NCBI RefSeq assembly: GCF_003026815.1
Contig: NZ_PYOG01000015.1
Span: forward strand, 1 to 64,000
Source of the DNA: Photobacterium damselae
GTDB lineage: Bacteria; Pseudomonadota; Gammaproteobacteria; Enterobacterales; Vibrionaceae
DNA length: 64,000 nucleotides
Reading direction: 5' to 3'
Shown here: positions 64,000-64,000 of the stretch, piece after piece
Layout: each line of letters opens with the position of its first letter
Position numbering within the stretch: the first letter of the stretch is position 1
The notes under the pieces: generated by a model
What the model was told of the DNA's origin: nothing
The model's database searches: none
The model's input: only the letters and a program-made list of their open reading frames with translations
Translations under genes and position numbers: made by a program

Positions 64000-64000
64000 T

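Noticed and set aside
1..64000. CRISPR arrays, rRNA, tRNA, prophage or integron attC arrays
   Set aside because: I saw no regularly spaced repeats, no tRNA or rRNA sequence, no phage genes and no attC-like series while reading; a computed scan could still find a degenerate case.

Overview
The window is a 64 kb piece of a gammaproteobacterial chromosome, almost certainly from the family Vibrionaceae. This rests on protein similarity to enterobacterial and Vibrio families, on blocks such as rhlB/trxA/rho/ubiD/fre, hemCDXY/cyaA/cyaY/lptM/lysA/dapF/xerC/yigB/uvrD and polA/spf/engB, and on a RyhB RNA carrying the enterobacterial core next to polA. Genus cannot be settled from the sequence alone. 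Nearly all genes are intact housekeeping genes. Clear accessory material is limited to an IS4-type element cut by the left edge and a small toxin-antitoxin pair near 41.6-42.2 kb.

Layout. 0-0.9 kb: end of an IS4-family element. 0.9-5 kb (minus): ElaA-type acetyltransferase, Crp/Fnr-type regulator, gppA, rhlB. 5-10 kb (plus): trxA, rho, ubiD, a small [2Fe-2S] ferredoxin, fre. 10-14 kb: DMT exporter, uspA, ferritin, uspB, a yhiN-type flavoprotein. 14-21 kb: cold-shock protein with two tiny downstream ORFs, a lone type IV prepilin-like protein, asnC, a membrane GGDEF-EAL sensor, rsmJ and a Cys/Lys-rich unknown. 21-26 kb: hemCDXY (minus). 26-36 kb: cyaA, cyaY, lptM-lysA-dapF-DUF484-xerC-yigB, uvrD. 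36-42 kb: ggt, recQ, DUF3630, yhhQ, toxin-antitoxin pair. 42-50 kb is an RNA-rich stretch: ryhB, a DnaA-box cluster, polA, spf (Spot 42), two further sRNA candidates, engB, cytochrome c4 and csrB. 50-56 kb: methyltransferase, yihI, DUF2489, hemN, exonuclease, cNMP/CBS/DUF294 protein, a 42-residue microprotein. 56-64 kb: add, glnG, glnL, DUF4124, glnA, then typA on the plus strand.

How the parts connect. Three classical global regulatory RNAs sit within 7 kb: RyhB (iron, two Fur boxes), Spot 42 (carbon, cAMP-CRP) and CsrB (CsrA sponge). cAMP synthase (cyaA) lies in the same window and has a CRP-like site upstream. Nitrogen control is complete: glnA has a sigma-54 promoter and an NtrC palindrome, and glnL has its own NtrC palindrome. 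The least explained parts are the roughly 600 bp between ryhB and polA (DnaA boxes, clustered GATC sites, a 13-mer-like element), the spf-engB interval (two terminator-ended sRNA candidates), a terminated antisense-strand element after recQ, and several microproteins absent from ordinary gene calls.
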